From CAVXFL01 sp963761015 (GTDB taxonomy: Bacteria; Pseudomonadota; Alphaproteobacteria; Acetobacterales; Acetobacteraceae): a DNA stretch of 64,000 nt. Made by a program: the position numbers and the translations under genes. The stretch is taken from assembly GCA_963761015.1 (NCBI GenBank), contig CAVXFL010000012.1:1-64000 (forward strand), in the 5' to 3' direction. Shown here in pieces: positions 26,701 to 35,094 of the stretch; position 1 is the stretch's first letter; each line of letters starts with the position of its first letter. The notes under the pieces were generated by a model. It made no database searches and was not told the DNA's origin. It was given only the letters and a program-made list of their open reading frames with translations.

Positions 26701-28221
26701 ATGGCTGCGCTCACAATCCGCCTGCACCCCGAGGACGGCGTGGTAATCGCCCGCGCCAGCCTGCTCCCCGGCACCGAGGTCGCCGACGGCATTACCGCGA
26801 CGCAGCGCATTCCCGCCGGGCACAAGGTCGCGGTGCGGCCGCACGCGGCGGGCGAGCCGGTGCGCCGCTACGGCCAGATCATCGGCTTCGCCACCCGGCC
26901 CATTTCGCCCGGCGAGCACGTGCACGTGCAGAACTGCGGCATGGGCGAGTTTTCCCGCGACTACGCCTACGGCAAGGACGCCACGCCGACGCAGTATGTC
27001 GATGCGCCCGCCACCTTCGAGGGCATTCGCCGCCCCGACGGGCGCGTGGCGACGCGCAACTACATCGGCATTTTGACCAGCGTGAACTGCAGCGCGCACG
27101 TCGCCGGCCTGATCGCCGACGCGTTCCGCCGCAACCCGTTCACCGGCCACGACCCGCTCGGCGATTACCCGAACGTGGACGGGGTCGTTGCGCTCACGCA
27201 CAAGACCGGCTGCGGCATGACGCAGAAGGAGCCGCTGCAACTGTTGCGCCGCACGATCGGCGGCTACGCGCGGCACGTGAATTTCTCGCACGTCATCGCG
27301 CTCGGTTTGGGCTGCGAGGTGAACCAGATCGGCGGGATGATGGAGGAGCAGCGGCTTGCCGGGCGGCTGCGCGCCATGGACATCCAGGGCATGGGCGGCA
27401 CGCGCAAGACGGTGGAGGCCGGCATCGCCTTCGTGAAGGAGGTGTTGGCGGAATCCAACAACGTGCGTCGCGAAACGGTGCCGGCGAGCGAGCTGACGGT
27501 GGCGCTCCAATGCGGCGGCTCGGACGGGTATTCGGGCATTTCCGCCAACCCGGCGCTCGGCGCGGCGAGCGATCTGCTGGTCCGCCACGGCGGCACGGTC
27601 ATTCTGTCGGAAACCCCGGAAACCTACGGCGCCGAGCACCTGCTGACGCGCCGCGCGGTCAGCCGGGAAGTTGGGGAAAAACTGGTCGGGCTGATGCGCT
27701 GGTGGGAGGAATACACCGCGCGCGAGGGCGCCGAACTGGACGCCAATCCCTCGCCCGGCAACAAGGCCGGCGGGTTGACCACCATCCTGGAGAAGTCGCT
27801 CGGCGCGATGGCGAAAGCGGGCAGCACCAATCTGGTGGACGTGGTGCGCTACGCCGAGCCGGTGACGGCCAAGGGCTTCGTGTTCATGGACACGCCCGGC
27901 TTCGATCCGGTGGCGGCGACCGGGCAGGTGGCCGGGGGCGCGAACCTGGTGTGCTTCACGACCGGGCGCGGCAGCGTGTTCGGCTGCAAGCCCTCGCCCT
28001 CGATCAAGCTGGCGACCAACACGCCGATGTACAACCGCATGGACGAGGACATGGACGTGAACTGCGGCGTGGTCCTGGACGGCGACGCCACGGTGCAGCA
28101 GATGGGGCAGCGGATTTTCGAGCAGATCCTCCGCGTGGCGTCCGGCGAGCGCACCAAGAGCGAGGGCTACGATTTCGGTGCCGCCGAATTCGCCCCCTGG
28201 CCGATCGGCGCGACGGTGTAG
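26701..28221 (+). CDS. UxaA/GarD-family sugar-acid dehydratase
   Basis: 506 residues with an N-terminal SAF domain (residues 1-90; PAGHKVAVRPHAAGEPV, YGQIIGFATRPI), and a large C-terminal dehydratase domain (RPDGRVATRNYIGILTSVNC, HKTGCGMTQ, ALQCGGSDGYSGISANPALG). Family members remove water from altronate or galactarate using iron. Position right behind an HpcH/HpaI aldolase argues for an aldaric acid such as galactarate, or a related hydroxy diacid, as substrate. Conserved cysteines and the GGSDGYSG segment suggest an active enzyme. No transporter or GntR-type regulator for the pathway is in the window. Confidence 0.88.
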   Translation: MAALTIRLHPEDGVVIARASLLPGTEVADGITATQRIPAGHKVAVRPHAAGEPVRRYGQIIGFATRPISPGEHVHVQNCGMGEFSRDYAYGKDATPTQYVDAPATFEGIRRPDGRVATRNYIGILTSVNCSAHVAGLIADAFRRNPFTGHDPLGDYPNVDGVVALTHKTGCGMTQKEPLQLLRRTIGGYARHVNFSHVIALGLGCEVNQIGGMMEEQRLAGRLRAMDIQGMGGTRKTVEAGIAFVKEVLAESNNVRRETVPASELTVALQCGGSDGYSGISANPALGAASDLLVRHGGTVILSETPETYGAEHLLTRRAVSREVGEKLVGLMRWWEEYTAREGAELDANPSPGNKAGGLTTILEKSLGAMAKAGSTNLVDVVRYAEPVTAKGFVFMDTPGFDPVAATGQVAGGANLVCFTTGRGSVFGCKPSPSIKLATNTPMYNRMDEDMDVNCGVVLDGDATVQQMGQRIFEQILRVASGERTKSEGYDFGAAEFAPWPIGATV

Positions 28222-28247
28222 GCGGCCTCGGAAGCGTTCCTGCTTCG

Positions 28248-28318
28248 CATCGCCGGGCGGGACCCGGCCTTCTCGCGGCGGTCCCGACCAGATGTGCGGA
28301 TCCAGTCCGCGCATGACG
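28248..28318. repeat. Palindromic intergenic repeat, family 1, copy A
   Basis: A GC-rich imperfect palindrome of the form CCGGGC-GGACCCGGC ... CTCGCGG ... TGCGGATCCAGTCCGCGCATGACG. It resembles the repeats at 42211-42289 and 52269-52343. It lies between two convergent genes, the usual place for REP-like elements. Confidence 0.5.
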
Positions 28319-28338
28319 CTTTTGGGACTTTGGGACCT

Positions 28339-28590
28339 TTATTTGGGCTTGTAGCTGCCGTCCCAGTCGCAGTTCTGCTGCGCGTGGGGGTCATTGGGAT
28401 GGGCGGCGACGCAGGCGCGGAACGGATCGCGCTCGATGTCGCTCGAACCACCCTGCGCCGACGGCAATCCGCGCATCTGCTTGAACCCCGAGTTGGGCGT
28501 CTGCTCCGTGGCCGAGGCCGCGGACGCCGCGAACGCGCCGCCCGCCGCCGTCAGCGCCAGAGCGAATACAAACCGTGAGTTGCGCGACAT
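28339..28590 (-). CDS. Small exported protein of unknown function
   Basis: 83 residues with a clear signal peptide (FVFALALTAAGGAFAASAASA) and a mature part of about 54 residues containing two cysteines (RACVAAH and QQNCDWDG) that could form a disulfide. A GGAGG ribosome-binding site precedes the ATG by 6 bases. It lies between the dehydratase and LarA-type genes but on the opposite strand, so it is not part of that operon. No family is recognised. Confidence 0.6.
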   Translation of the reverse strand: MSRNSRFVFALALTAAGGAFAASAASATEQTPNSGFKQMRGLPSAQGGSSDIERDPFRACVAAHPNDPHAQQNCDWDGSYKPK

Positions 28591-28711
28591 CGAATGCCTC
28601 CGCCGTTCCCGATTGCCTCAAATAGAACCAGCGGCGCCGCCCTGCTCGGCAGCCCGCTCGCGGACGCATATAACGCAGGGACGCGGAAAGTCAGCTTCCG
28701 GGAGGCGCGGC

Positions 28712-30025
28712 ATGGCCAGTCACAGCACCGTCGAGATCGCGTTCGGCCGCGGCCATCTTCCGGTGCGGCTGCCCGCAGGCGCGCAAGCGACCGTCATTCG
28801 CAAGCGCAAACTGCCGAAACTGCCTGACCAGCACGGGGCGATCCGCGCCGCGCTCGCCGCCCCGGTCGGCGCGCCGCCGCTCGCGGAGTTGGCGCGCGGG
28901 CGGGGCAGCGCCTGCATCCTGATCTGCGACATCACCCGCCCCGTTCCCAACCGGCTGTTCCTGCGCCCGATGATCGCGCAGATGACCGCCGCCGGCATAC
29001 CGCTCCACCGGATCACTGTGCTGGTCGCCACCGGCCTGCACCGGCCCAACGAGGGCGCGGAACTGGAGGAGTTGGTCGGTGATCCCTGGGTGATGGCGAA
29101 TATCCGGGTCGAGAACCACTACGCGCGCAACGACGCCGACCACGTCGATCTCGGCATCACCCAGGGACGCGCGGTGCCGATCAAGATCGACCGCCGTTTC
29201 ATCGAAGCCGATCTGCGCATCGCCACCGGGCTGGTCGAGCCGCATTTCATGGCCGGCTGGTCCGGCGGGCGCAAGGTGGTGGCGCCGGGCGTCGCGCATC
29301 AGGACACCATCCGCACCTTCCATTCCGCCCGCTTCATGGAGGACCCGTTCGCCATCCAGTGCAACCTGAACGGCAACCCGCTGCACGAGGAGCAGCTCGA
29401 GATCGTGCGGCGGATCGGCGAGATCTACGCCCTGAACACGGTCATCGACGAAGACCGCGACGTCGTTCACGTCACCTTCGGCGAGATCATCGCAAGCCAT
29501 TTGCAGGCCGCGGAGATGGCGGCGCGGTCTTGCGAGGTGCGGGTGCCGCGCAAATTCCGCACCGTGGTCACGTCGGCCGCCGGCTATCCGCTGGACAAGA
29601 CCTACTATCAGACCGTGAAGGGCATGGTGACGCCGATCGACATTCTGGAGCCGGGCGGCACGCTGATCGTGGCCTCGGAATGCTCGGAGGGCATGGGCTC
29701 GCCGGAATTCCGCGAGGCGCAGCAGCGGCTGGTACGGCTCGGGCCGGACGCGTTCCTGAAGCAACTGCTCGGCAAGCGCTTCGCCGATATCGACGAATGG
29801 CAGACCGAAATGCAGCTCAAGCCGATGCGGGTCGGCCGCGTCGAACTGTTCGCGACCGGCCTCGACGCCGAGGAGCGGCGGCTCACCGGCGTGGACATGA
29901 TCGACTCGGTCGACCATGCGCTCGACGCCAGCCTCGCGCGCGCCGGCGATCCGGCGGTCGCCATCATCCCCGAAGGCCCCTACGTCGTGCCGCTCAGCGC
30001 CGGAGCGGCGGCGACGCAGGGGTAG
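28712..30025 (+). CDS. LarA-type nickel-pincer racemase homologue (DUF2088)
   Basis: 437 residues. All residues central to lactate racemase can be placed: Asp73 and Arg76 in CDITRPVPN, His110 in ATGLHRP, His178 in EPHFMAGWSGG, Lys188 in GGRK (the lysine that carries the pincer cofactor) and His204 as the nickel ligand; the spacings 178-188-204 match those of Lactobacillus LarA (174-184-200). A GGGAGG site precedes the ATG at 28712. LarA homologues racemise or epimerise many 2-hydroxy acids. The neighbouring dehydratase, aldolase and D-hydroxy-acid oxidase suggest a sugar-derived hydroxy acid rather than plain lactate. The cofactor genes larB, larC and larE are not in the window. Confidence 0.88.
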   Translation: MASHSTVEIAFGRGHLPVRLPAGAQATVIRKRKLPKLPDQHGAIRAALAAPVGAPPLAELARGRGSACILICDITRPVPNRLFLRPMIAQMTAAGIPLHRITVLVATGLHRPNEGAELEELVGDPWVMANIRVENHYARNDADHVDLGITQGRAVPIKIDRRFIEADLRIATGLVEPHFMAGWSGGRKVVAPGVAHQDTIRTFHSARFMEDPFAIQCNLNGNPLHEEQLEIVRRIGEIYALNTVIDEDRDVVHVTFGEIIASHLQAAEMAARSCEVRVPRKFRTVVTSAAGYPLDKTYYQTVKGMVTPIDILEPGGTLIVASECSEGMGSPEFREAQQRLVRLGPDAFLKQLLGKRFADIDEWQTEMQLKPMRVGRVELFATGLDAEERRLTGVDMIDSVDHALDASLARAGDPAVAIIPEGPYVVPLSAGAAATQG

Positions 30026-30036
30026 CCGATCGGCGG

Positions 30037-30489
30037 TCAGGCGGTCTCGACCCAGACCTTGTAGCCGACGGCCCGGCCGGTCGCCGCGTGGACGATGCGG
30101 CCGGGCAGCACCGCGCAGCTATCCGCCGGGACGCCCCAGGCGCGGGCGGCGGTCGCCACCGCCAGATCCTGCGCGCGCGCGCACGCGGCACGCATCTGCC
30201 CCCAGGCCGAAACGCGCTCGCCGCCGGCGTGCAACTCGGACGCGGACAGGTTGACCGGCGCGCTTTGGCCGACCACCCCGCCGTTGTCGTCCATGTGGAC
30301 CAGACGGATTTCCGCCCCATCCTCGGGGCGGACGATGACCCATGCGAGCAGCGAGCCGGTCATCGCCGGAGCGGCCCCGGCCGTCTGGGCCGCCGTGCCC
30401 GGGACCGTGCCCCCGAGCATGGCGAGGGTGCCGGCGGCCATGGCGCCGGTTTGCAGCAGCGCACGTCGATTGAACGGAGCGATTGCCAT
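30037..30489 (-). CDS. Small Tat-exported protein resembling part of isoquinoline 1-oxidoreductase beta subunit
   Basis: 150 residues. The N-terminus FNRRALLQTGAMAAGTLAM has the twin-arginine pattern (RR followed by a hydrophobic stretch). The mature part recalls two short stretches of the large (beta) subunit of IorAB-type molybdenum enzymes: LLAWVIVRPEDGAEIRLVHM and then ARAWGVPADSCAVLPGRIVH...GRAVGYK. The molybdopterin-binding domain (~600 residues) is missing, so it cannot be an oxidoreductase. It could be a domain reduced from such an enzyme or a mere resemblance. It is 11 bases from the convergent larA stop and lies downstream of Mn catalase on the same strand. Confidence 0.55.
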   Translation of the reverse strand: MAIAPFNRRALLQTGAMAAGTLAMLGGTVPGTAAQTAGAAPAMTGSLLAWVIVRPEDGAEIRLVHMDDNGGVVGQSAPVNLSASELHAGGERVSAWGQMRAACARAQDLAVATAARAWGVPADSCAVLPGRIVHAATGRAVGYKVWVETA

Positions 30490-30554
30490 GACGAAAGCCT
30501 CGATTCCGGTTGGAACGGCGTGGGCGGCGGTCCCGCCCACGCTCGCCGCGTGCG

Positions 30555-31358
30555 TTAGCGCTGGTTACCCTGCCGACCGTTGCCCGCCTGGGCGTGCTCC
30601 GCGCCGCCTTGGTTCGGCGTCATCTTCATCTCGTTCGAGCCCGGATGCCCAGCGTGCTGCTGATGTTCGTGCTGCAGCGGGTTTGCGACGTATTTGAACG
30701 CCGGCTCGCTGTTCCACGGGCCGCGCAGATCGGCATCGGGCCCGGAGGACATGTTGAAATAGACGTTCACGCTCTCGTCTGGCTTCAGGTCGCCGAACAG
30801 CGGCTCGGTGAGCTTGTTCATGGAACGGAGCGCCTCCATGAACATATGCGTGTGGGCGACCTCGCGCGTGCCGAGAAAGCGGAGCGCGTTTCGGGACCCG
30901 TCGTCGGGCGCGTATTTCAGCAGGGTTTCGTAGGTTTGCAGCGCGCCTGCTTCGGCGGCGACGTCGGCCCTGAGGTCGCGCGCGGTGTGTCCGCCCTCGT
31001 TCACATAGCGCGCGTCCCAGAACGCGCCTTTCGAATCCACCAGATGCGGGCCGCGCCCGCGGATCGCGAACAGGGTGCTCTTGTAGGCGCTTTCCTGTGC
31101 CGACTGCGAGGCATGCTTGGTGTGCTGCTCGATGAGCATGGCGACGATTTCGAGGTGCGAGAACTCCTCCGTGCCGATGTCCTGCAGCATGTCGCGGATG
31201 GCGGCGTCGTCGGTGTGGAAGGACTGGGTCCAGTAGGTCAGCGCCGCGGTGAGTTCGCCGGTCGCGCCGCCATATTGTTCGAGAAGTTTTTCGGCGAACT
31301 TCGGGTCGGGGTTCTGTACGCGGACCTCGTGCTGGAGTATCGGCCGATGGAGAAACAT
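30555..31358 (-). CDS. Manganese catalase
   Basis: Dismutes hydrogen peroxide with a dimanganese centre. 267 residues starting MFLHRPILQHEV. The metal ligands fit the Lactobacillus enzyme exactly at the start: Glu35 (GATGELTAA), Glu65 and His68 (TEEFSHLE); the later pair Glu136 and His169 (TREVAHTHMF) keeps the 33-residue spacing. The C-terminal ~45 residues are rich in His, Gln and Gly, longer than needed for catalysis. It is divergent from mazG and followed by the small Tat protein gene. Confidence 0.93.
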   Translation of the reverse strand: MFLHRPILQHEVRVQNPDPKFAEKLLEQYGGATGELTAALTYWTQSFHTDDAAIRDMLQDIGTEEFSHLEIVAMLIEQHTKHASQSAQESAYKSTLFAIRGRGPHLVDSKGAFWDARYVNEGGHTARDLRADVAAEAGALQTYETLLKYAPDDGSRNALRFLGTREVAHTHMFMEALRSMNKLTEPLFGDLKPDESVNVYFNMSSGPDADLRGPWNSEPAFKYVANPLQHEHQQHAGHPGSNEMKMTPNQGGAEHAQAGNGRQGNQR

Positions 31359-31534
31359 GCGGGGAGCGCCTTCCAGAAGTGGTTCCGCCGCGGCGGGCGG
31401 AGTGCAAGCGCAACCTGGGGAATCCGCACCGGGTTCCACTCACAATCCGGTGTTTACGAAGCCGACCGCATCGGCCGTCGCGACGGCGTTCCAACCGCCG
31501 GATTTGTCACGAGATCCGCGATCAGGAGGACTGC

Positions 31535-32338
31535 TTGGCCAAAAATTCACCAGGAAGTGCCGAGATCGAATTGCGCCGGCTGCTGGACGTCATGGCGGCG
31601 CTGCGCGATCCGGACTCGGGCTGTTCGTGGGATCGCGCGCAGACGTTCGACACGATCGCGCCCTACACGATCGAGGAAGCGTACGAGGTCGCCGACGCGA
31701 TCGCGCAGCGGGATTTCGCGGCCCTCCCCGACGAACTCGGCGACCTGCTGTTCCAGGTCGTCTACCACGCGCGCATGGCGGAGGAGCAAGGCCGGTTCGA
31801 CTTCGCCGCCGTGGCGCGCGCGATCTCCGACAAGATGCTGCGCCGGCATCCGCACGTGTTCGGCGAGGCCGCCGAGCCGCCCTCGTGGGAAGATCAGAAA
31901 CGCCTGGAACGCGGCGGCGGCGAACCGGGCGGCACGCTTGGCGGCATTCCGCCCGGCCTGCCGGCGCTGACCCGGGCGCTCAAGCTGACCGCGCGGGCGG
32001 GGCGCGTCGGCTTCGACTGGCCCGACGCGGCGGCGGTGATGGAGAAACTCGCCGAGGAGACGGCCGAACTGGCGGCGGAACTGCCGGATGCCGATCCGGC
32101 GCGCCTCGCCGACGAACTCGGCGACATGCTGTTCGTGCTGGCCAATCTGGCGCGCAAGCTCGGGCTCGATCCGGAGACCTGTTTGCAGCGGGCCAACCGC
32201 AAGTTCATTCGCCGCTTCGGCGCGATCGAGCAGCGCCTGGCGGCGGAGGGCAAGGCGCCCGGCGACGCCACGCTCGCCGAAATGGAAGCACTCTGGCAAC
32301 AGTCCAAGGCCACCGAGCGCGGCGGATCGGCGGCGTAG
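31535..32338 (+). CDS. mazG: Nucleoside triphosphate pyrophosphohydrolase
   Basis: Hydrolyses NTPs and dNTPs to monophosphates. 267 residues with two MazG domains, each with the metal-binding acidic helices: EEAYEVADA with DELGDLLFQV, and EETAELAAE with DELGDMLFVL. The start is a TTG at 31535 preceded by a strong AGGAGGA; there is no ATG in a suitable place. It stands alone on the plus strand between the catalase and IMPase genes. Confidence 0.93.
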   Translation: MAKNSPGSAEIELRRLLDVMAALRDPDSGCSWDRAQTFDTIAPYTIEEAYEVADAIAQRDFAALPDELGDLLFQVVYHARMAEEQGRFDFAAVARAISDKMLRRHPHVFGEAAEPPSWEDQKRLERGGGEPGGTLGGIPPGLPALTRALKLTARAGRVGFDWPDAAAVMEKLAEETAELAAELPDADPARLADELGDMLFVLANLARKLGLDPETCLQRANRKFIRRFGAIEQRLAAEGKAPGDATLAEMEALWQQSKATERGGSAA

Positions 32339-32493
32339 GCCGGTCGGCGCAAGTCCGCATCCGCGTCACGGTTCGCCCTTCCCGGCGGAAAACCGGGATC
32401 CACTGGGTTGCGCAGCACTTCCGCGCCCACGTGAAGATCTCGTTCGTCGTGGAAAAAAGCTGAACCGACTCGTTCCGTGTAGCGCTAACGGCG

Positions 32494-33324
32494 TCAGGCC
32501 ACTTCCAGCAGCGCGGCGCGCACCGCTTCCCAGGCCGGCGCGTCGGGGGCGCAGATGAGGCCGCCGCCGGCCACGCCAGGGCGGTAGGGCATGCCGTCGA
32601 ACCGCGCCGAGAAACCGCCGGCCTCGCGGTGCAGCAGCCAGCCGGGGGCGTGGTCCCACGGCATCAGCCGGTAGAACAGCAGATAATGGCAATGGCCGGC
32701 GGCGATCATGCGGTATTCGTGCGCGGCGCAGCGAAAATCCCAGGCGGAGGCCATGCGCGGCAGGTTGGCGCAAACCGTGTGCCGGGTCGGCTCCGGCAGA
32801 TAGCGCCAGGAGACCGCGCCAGTCATTTGCGCGACCGGAACGGCCGCCGCGACGCGGAGATCTGACCGCCGCCCGTCCCGCGCCTCCGTCCAGGCGCCCT
32901 CGCCGCGCAGCGCCATCGCGGTGTCGCCGCCGACCGGATCGTGGATCAGCGCCGCGACGATCTCGCCCTGCGCGACAACGGCGAGCATGGTGCCGAACAA
33001 GGGCAGGCCCGCGACGTAATTCGCCGTGCCGTCGATCGGGTCGAGCGTGAACGCCAGCTCGGCGCCGGCCAGCTTGTCCAACAGACCGCGGGCCGCCGCC
33101 GTCGCCTCCTCGCCCACGACGAGGCAGCCGGGATAGCGGCGGGCGAGGGCGGCGGACATCATCGCCTCCGCCGCCTCGTCGGCCTCCGTCACCAGATCGA
33201 GCGGGCCGCTCTTGGTCCGCACCGCCTCGCGCGAGAGGTTGCGGAAGCGGGGCATGATCTCGCGCTCGCCGGCCTCGCGTAGGAGGGCGGCGAGTTCACC
33301 CATGTCGCGCGCGGAAAAACTCAT
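32494..33324 (-). CDS. Inositol monophosphatase family protein
   Basis: 276 residues of the Mg-dependent IMPase/CysQ/HisN superfamily. Motifs: TEADEAAE, GEEATAAARG (the metal-binding Glu-Glu), the signature DPIDGTANYVAGLPLFG and PWDHAPGWLLHREAGG. Substrate may be inositol phosphate, histidinol phosphate or PAP; motifs do not decide. Its ATG overlaps the hflX stop by 4 bases, so it is the last gene of the ntrX-dat-hfq-hflX series. Confidence 0.88.
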   Translation of the reverse strand: MSFSARDMGELAALLREAGEREIMPRFRNLSREAVRTKSGPLDLVTEADEAAEAMMSAALARRYPGCLVVGEEATAAARGLLDKLAGAELAFTLDPIDGTANYVAGLPLFGTMLAVVAQGEIVAALIHDPVGGDTAMALRGEGAWTEARDGRRSDLRVAAAVPVAQMTGAVSWRYLPEPTRHTVCANLPRMASAWDFRCAAHEYRMIAAGHCHYLLFYRLMPWDHAPGWLLHREAGGFSARFDGMPYRPGVAGGGLICAPDAPAWEAVRAALLEVA

Positions 33325-34652
33325 GCCATGCGTTCGAAACGGGCGCGGTCGGCCGGCAACAGCCGCACCCGCACGGTGATCGCGTCCTCGGCGTCCTGCC
33401 GGCCGATCACCTCGCCATGCTCGTAAAGCCAGGCGAGGCGGGCGCCGTCGGCGGGCGGAATGGCGTAGTCGGCTTCCTCCATGCCCGCCGCGATCCGCGC
33501 GTCGATCGCCGCCTGCAGCGCCGGGAGACCCTCGCCGGTGATGGCGGAGACGGCGACCGCGCCGTTGCGCGCGCCCACCGCGGCGACCCCGCCGAGCAGG
33601 TCGGCCTTGTTGAGCACCTCGATGCTCCGCTCGGGCCAGGATGGGTGCAGAACGCCGTCGCGCGCCATGCCGTCGAGCACCGCCGTGACATCGGCGCGCT
33701 GCGCCAGGGTGTCGGGATGCGCGGCGTCGCGCACATGCAGGATCACGTCGGCCTCGGCCACTTCCTCCAAGGTCGCGCGGAAGGCGGCGACGAGTTCGGT
33801 CGGCAGATCGCTGATGAACCCGACCGTGTCGGACAGGATCACGCGCCGCCCGGACGGCAGTCGCAGCCCGCGCATGGTCGGATCGAGCGTGGCGAAGAGC
33901 TGGTCGCGTGCCGGCACGACCGCGCCCGTCATGGCGTTGAAGAGGGTGGACTTGCCGGCATTCGTGTAGCCGACCAGCGCCACCACCGGAAACGGCACCC
34001 GCCGGCGCGCGGTGCGGTGCAGCCCGCGGGTGCGGCGGACCTGCTCCAGCTCCTTCCTGAGCTTGGCAATGCGTTCGCCGATCAGGCGGCGGTCGGCCTC
34101 GATCTGCGTCTCGCCCGGGCCGCCCAGGAAACCGAAGCCGCCGCGCTGGCGCTCCAGGTGCGTCCAGGACCGCACCAGTCGGCTGCGCTGGTAGTCCAGA
34201 TGCGCGAGCTCTACCTGCAGCGCGCCCTCGCGCGTGGCCGCGCGCTCGCCGAAAATGTCGAGGATCAGGCCGGTGCGGTCGATCACCTTGCAGCCCCAGG
34301 CGCGCTCCAGGTTGCGCTGCTGCACCGGGCTGAGCGCGGCGTCGACGATCACCACCGTCACCGACTGCCCGGCGATCGCCCGATTGACCAGCTCCACCTG
34401 GCCTTCACCGAGCAGGGTAGCGGAGCGGCGCAGCCGCAGCGGCAGAACCGCGCTGTGCACCACGACGAGGCCGATCGAGGCCGCGAGTCCGACCGCCTCG
34501 GCAAGGCGAGCCTCGGCGGCGCGCGTTGCGTCGCCGCGCTCCGGCCGTTCCCAGGGCAGAATGACCGCGGCACGCGTCGGCGCGTGCGACAGCTGATCCG
34601 GCCGGTGCGGGTTCGGCGCCCCGGAGCCGTTCTTTCCGATGTCAGGCGCCAC
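33321..34652 (-). CDS. hflX: Ribosome-associated GTPase HflX
   Basis: 443 residues. N-terminal HflX domain with the glycine-rich GFGFLGGPGETQIEADRR; GTPase motifs G1 GYTNAGKST, G3 DTVGFISDLP and G4 NKAD; then a short C-terminal domain. HflX splits stalled ribosomes after heat or antibiotic stress. The GTG start at 34652 lies inside the 3' end of hfq (11-base overlap), the usual hfq-hflX pairing in Proteobacteria; the 3' end overlaps the IMPase gene by 4 bases. Confidence 0.94.
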   Translation of the reverse strand: MAPDIGKNGSGAPNPHRPDQLSHAPTRAAVILPWERPERGDATRAAEARLAEAVGLAASIGLVVVHSAVLPLRLRRSATLLGEGQVELVNRAIAGQSVTVVIVDAALSPVQQRNLERAWGCKVIDRTGLILDIFGERAATREGALQVELAHLDYQRSRLVRSWTHLERQRGGFGFLGGPGETQIEADRRLIGERIAKLRKELEQVRRTRGLHRTARRRVPFPVVALVGYTNAGKSTLFNAMTGAVVPARDQLFATLDPTMRGLRLPSGRRVILSDTVGFISDLPTELVAAFRATLEEVAEADVILHVRDAAHPDTLAQRADVTAVLDGMARDGVLHPSWPERSIEVLNKADLLGGVAAVGARNGAVAVSAITGEGLPALQAAIDARIAAGMEEADYAIPPADGARLAWLYEHGEVIGRQDAEDAITVRVRLLPADRARFERMA

Positions 34653-34926
34653 CGGCAGGGGCTGGCTCGCGCGCGGGCTGAGCCGCCTCGCTCTGCGCCA
34701 GATCGAAAAGCTGCACCGGCGATCCCGGCATAACGGTACTGATCGCGTGCTTGTAGACGAGCTGCGTGTGTCCGTCCCGCCGCAGCAGGACGGAGAAATT
34801 GTCGAACCAGGTGATGATGCCCTGGAGCTTCACGCCGTTCACCAGGAAAACCGTGACCGGCGTCTTGTTCTTTCGCACGTGGTTCAGGAACACGTCCTGC
34901 ACGTTCTGCGGCTTCTCGTTGGCCAC
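34642..34926 (-). CDS. hfq: RNA chaperone Hfq
   Basis: Hexameric Sm-like protein that pairs small RNAs with mRNAs. 94 residues; Sm1 covers VTVFLVNGVKLQGIITWFDN and Sm2 LVYKHAISTVMP, with the Y-K-H RNA-binding motif intact. A short Ala/Pro-rich tail follows. In alphaproteobacteria hfq typically follows ntrX and dat, as here. Confidence 0.97.
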   Translation of the reverse strand: MANEKPQNVQDVFLNHVRKNKTPVTVFLVNGVKLQGIITWFDNFSVLLRRDGHTQLVYKHAISTVMPGSPVQLFDLAQSEAAQPAREPAPAGGA

Positions 34927-35094
34927 GGCACGATCCTTTGCTCTTGTCGTTGTCGCGATCTTCGGCGCAGGCGGCCCCGGCGTGGCGCGGTCGGGGACCA
35001 GACCACTGTAGCAGTGGCGTTTCGCGACGCAACCAGTTGCCGGGAGGGCGGAACCGAGCGCGGGCGGGCAATCCCGGCGCGGCGCGGGGTTTTG

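Noticed and set aside
30565..31494. 309-codon frame overlapping Mn catalase
   Set aside because: It is a shadow in another frame of the catalase gene, whose metal ligands fix the correct frame.
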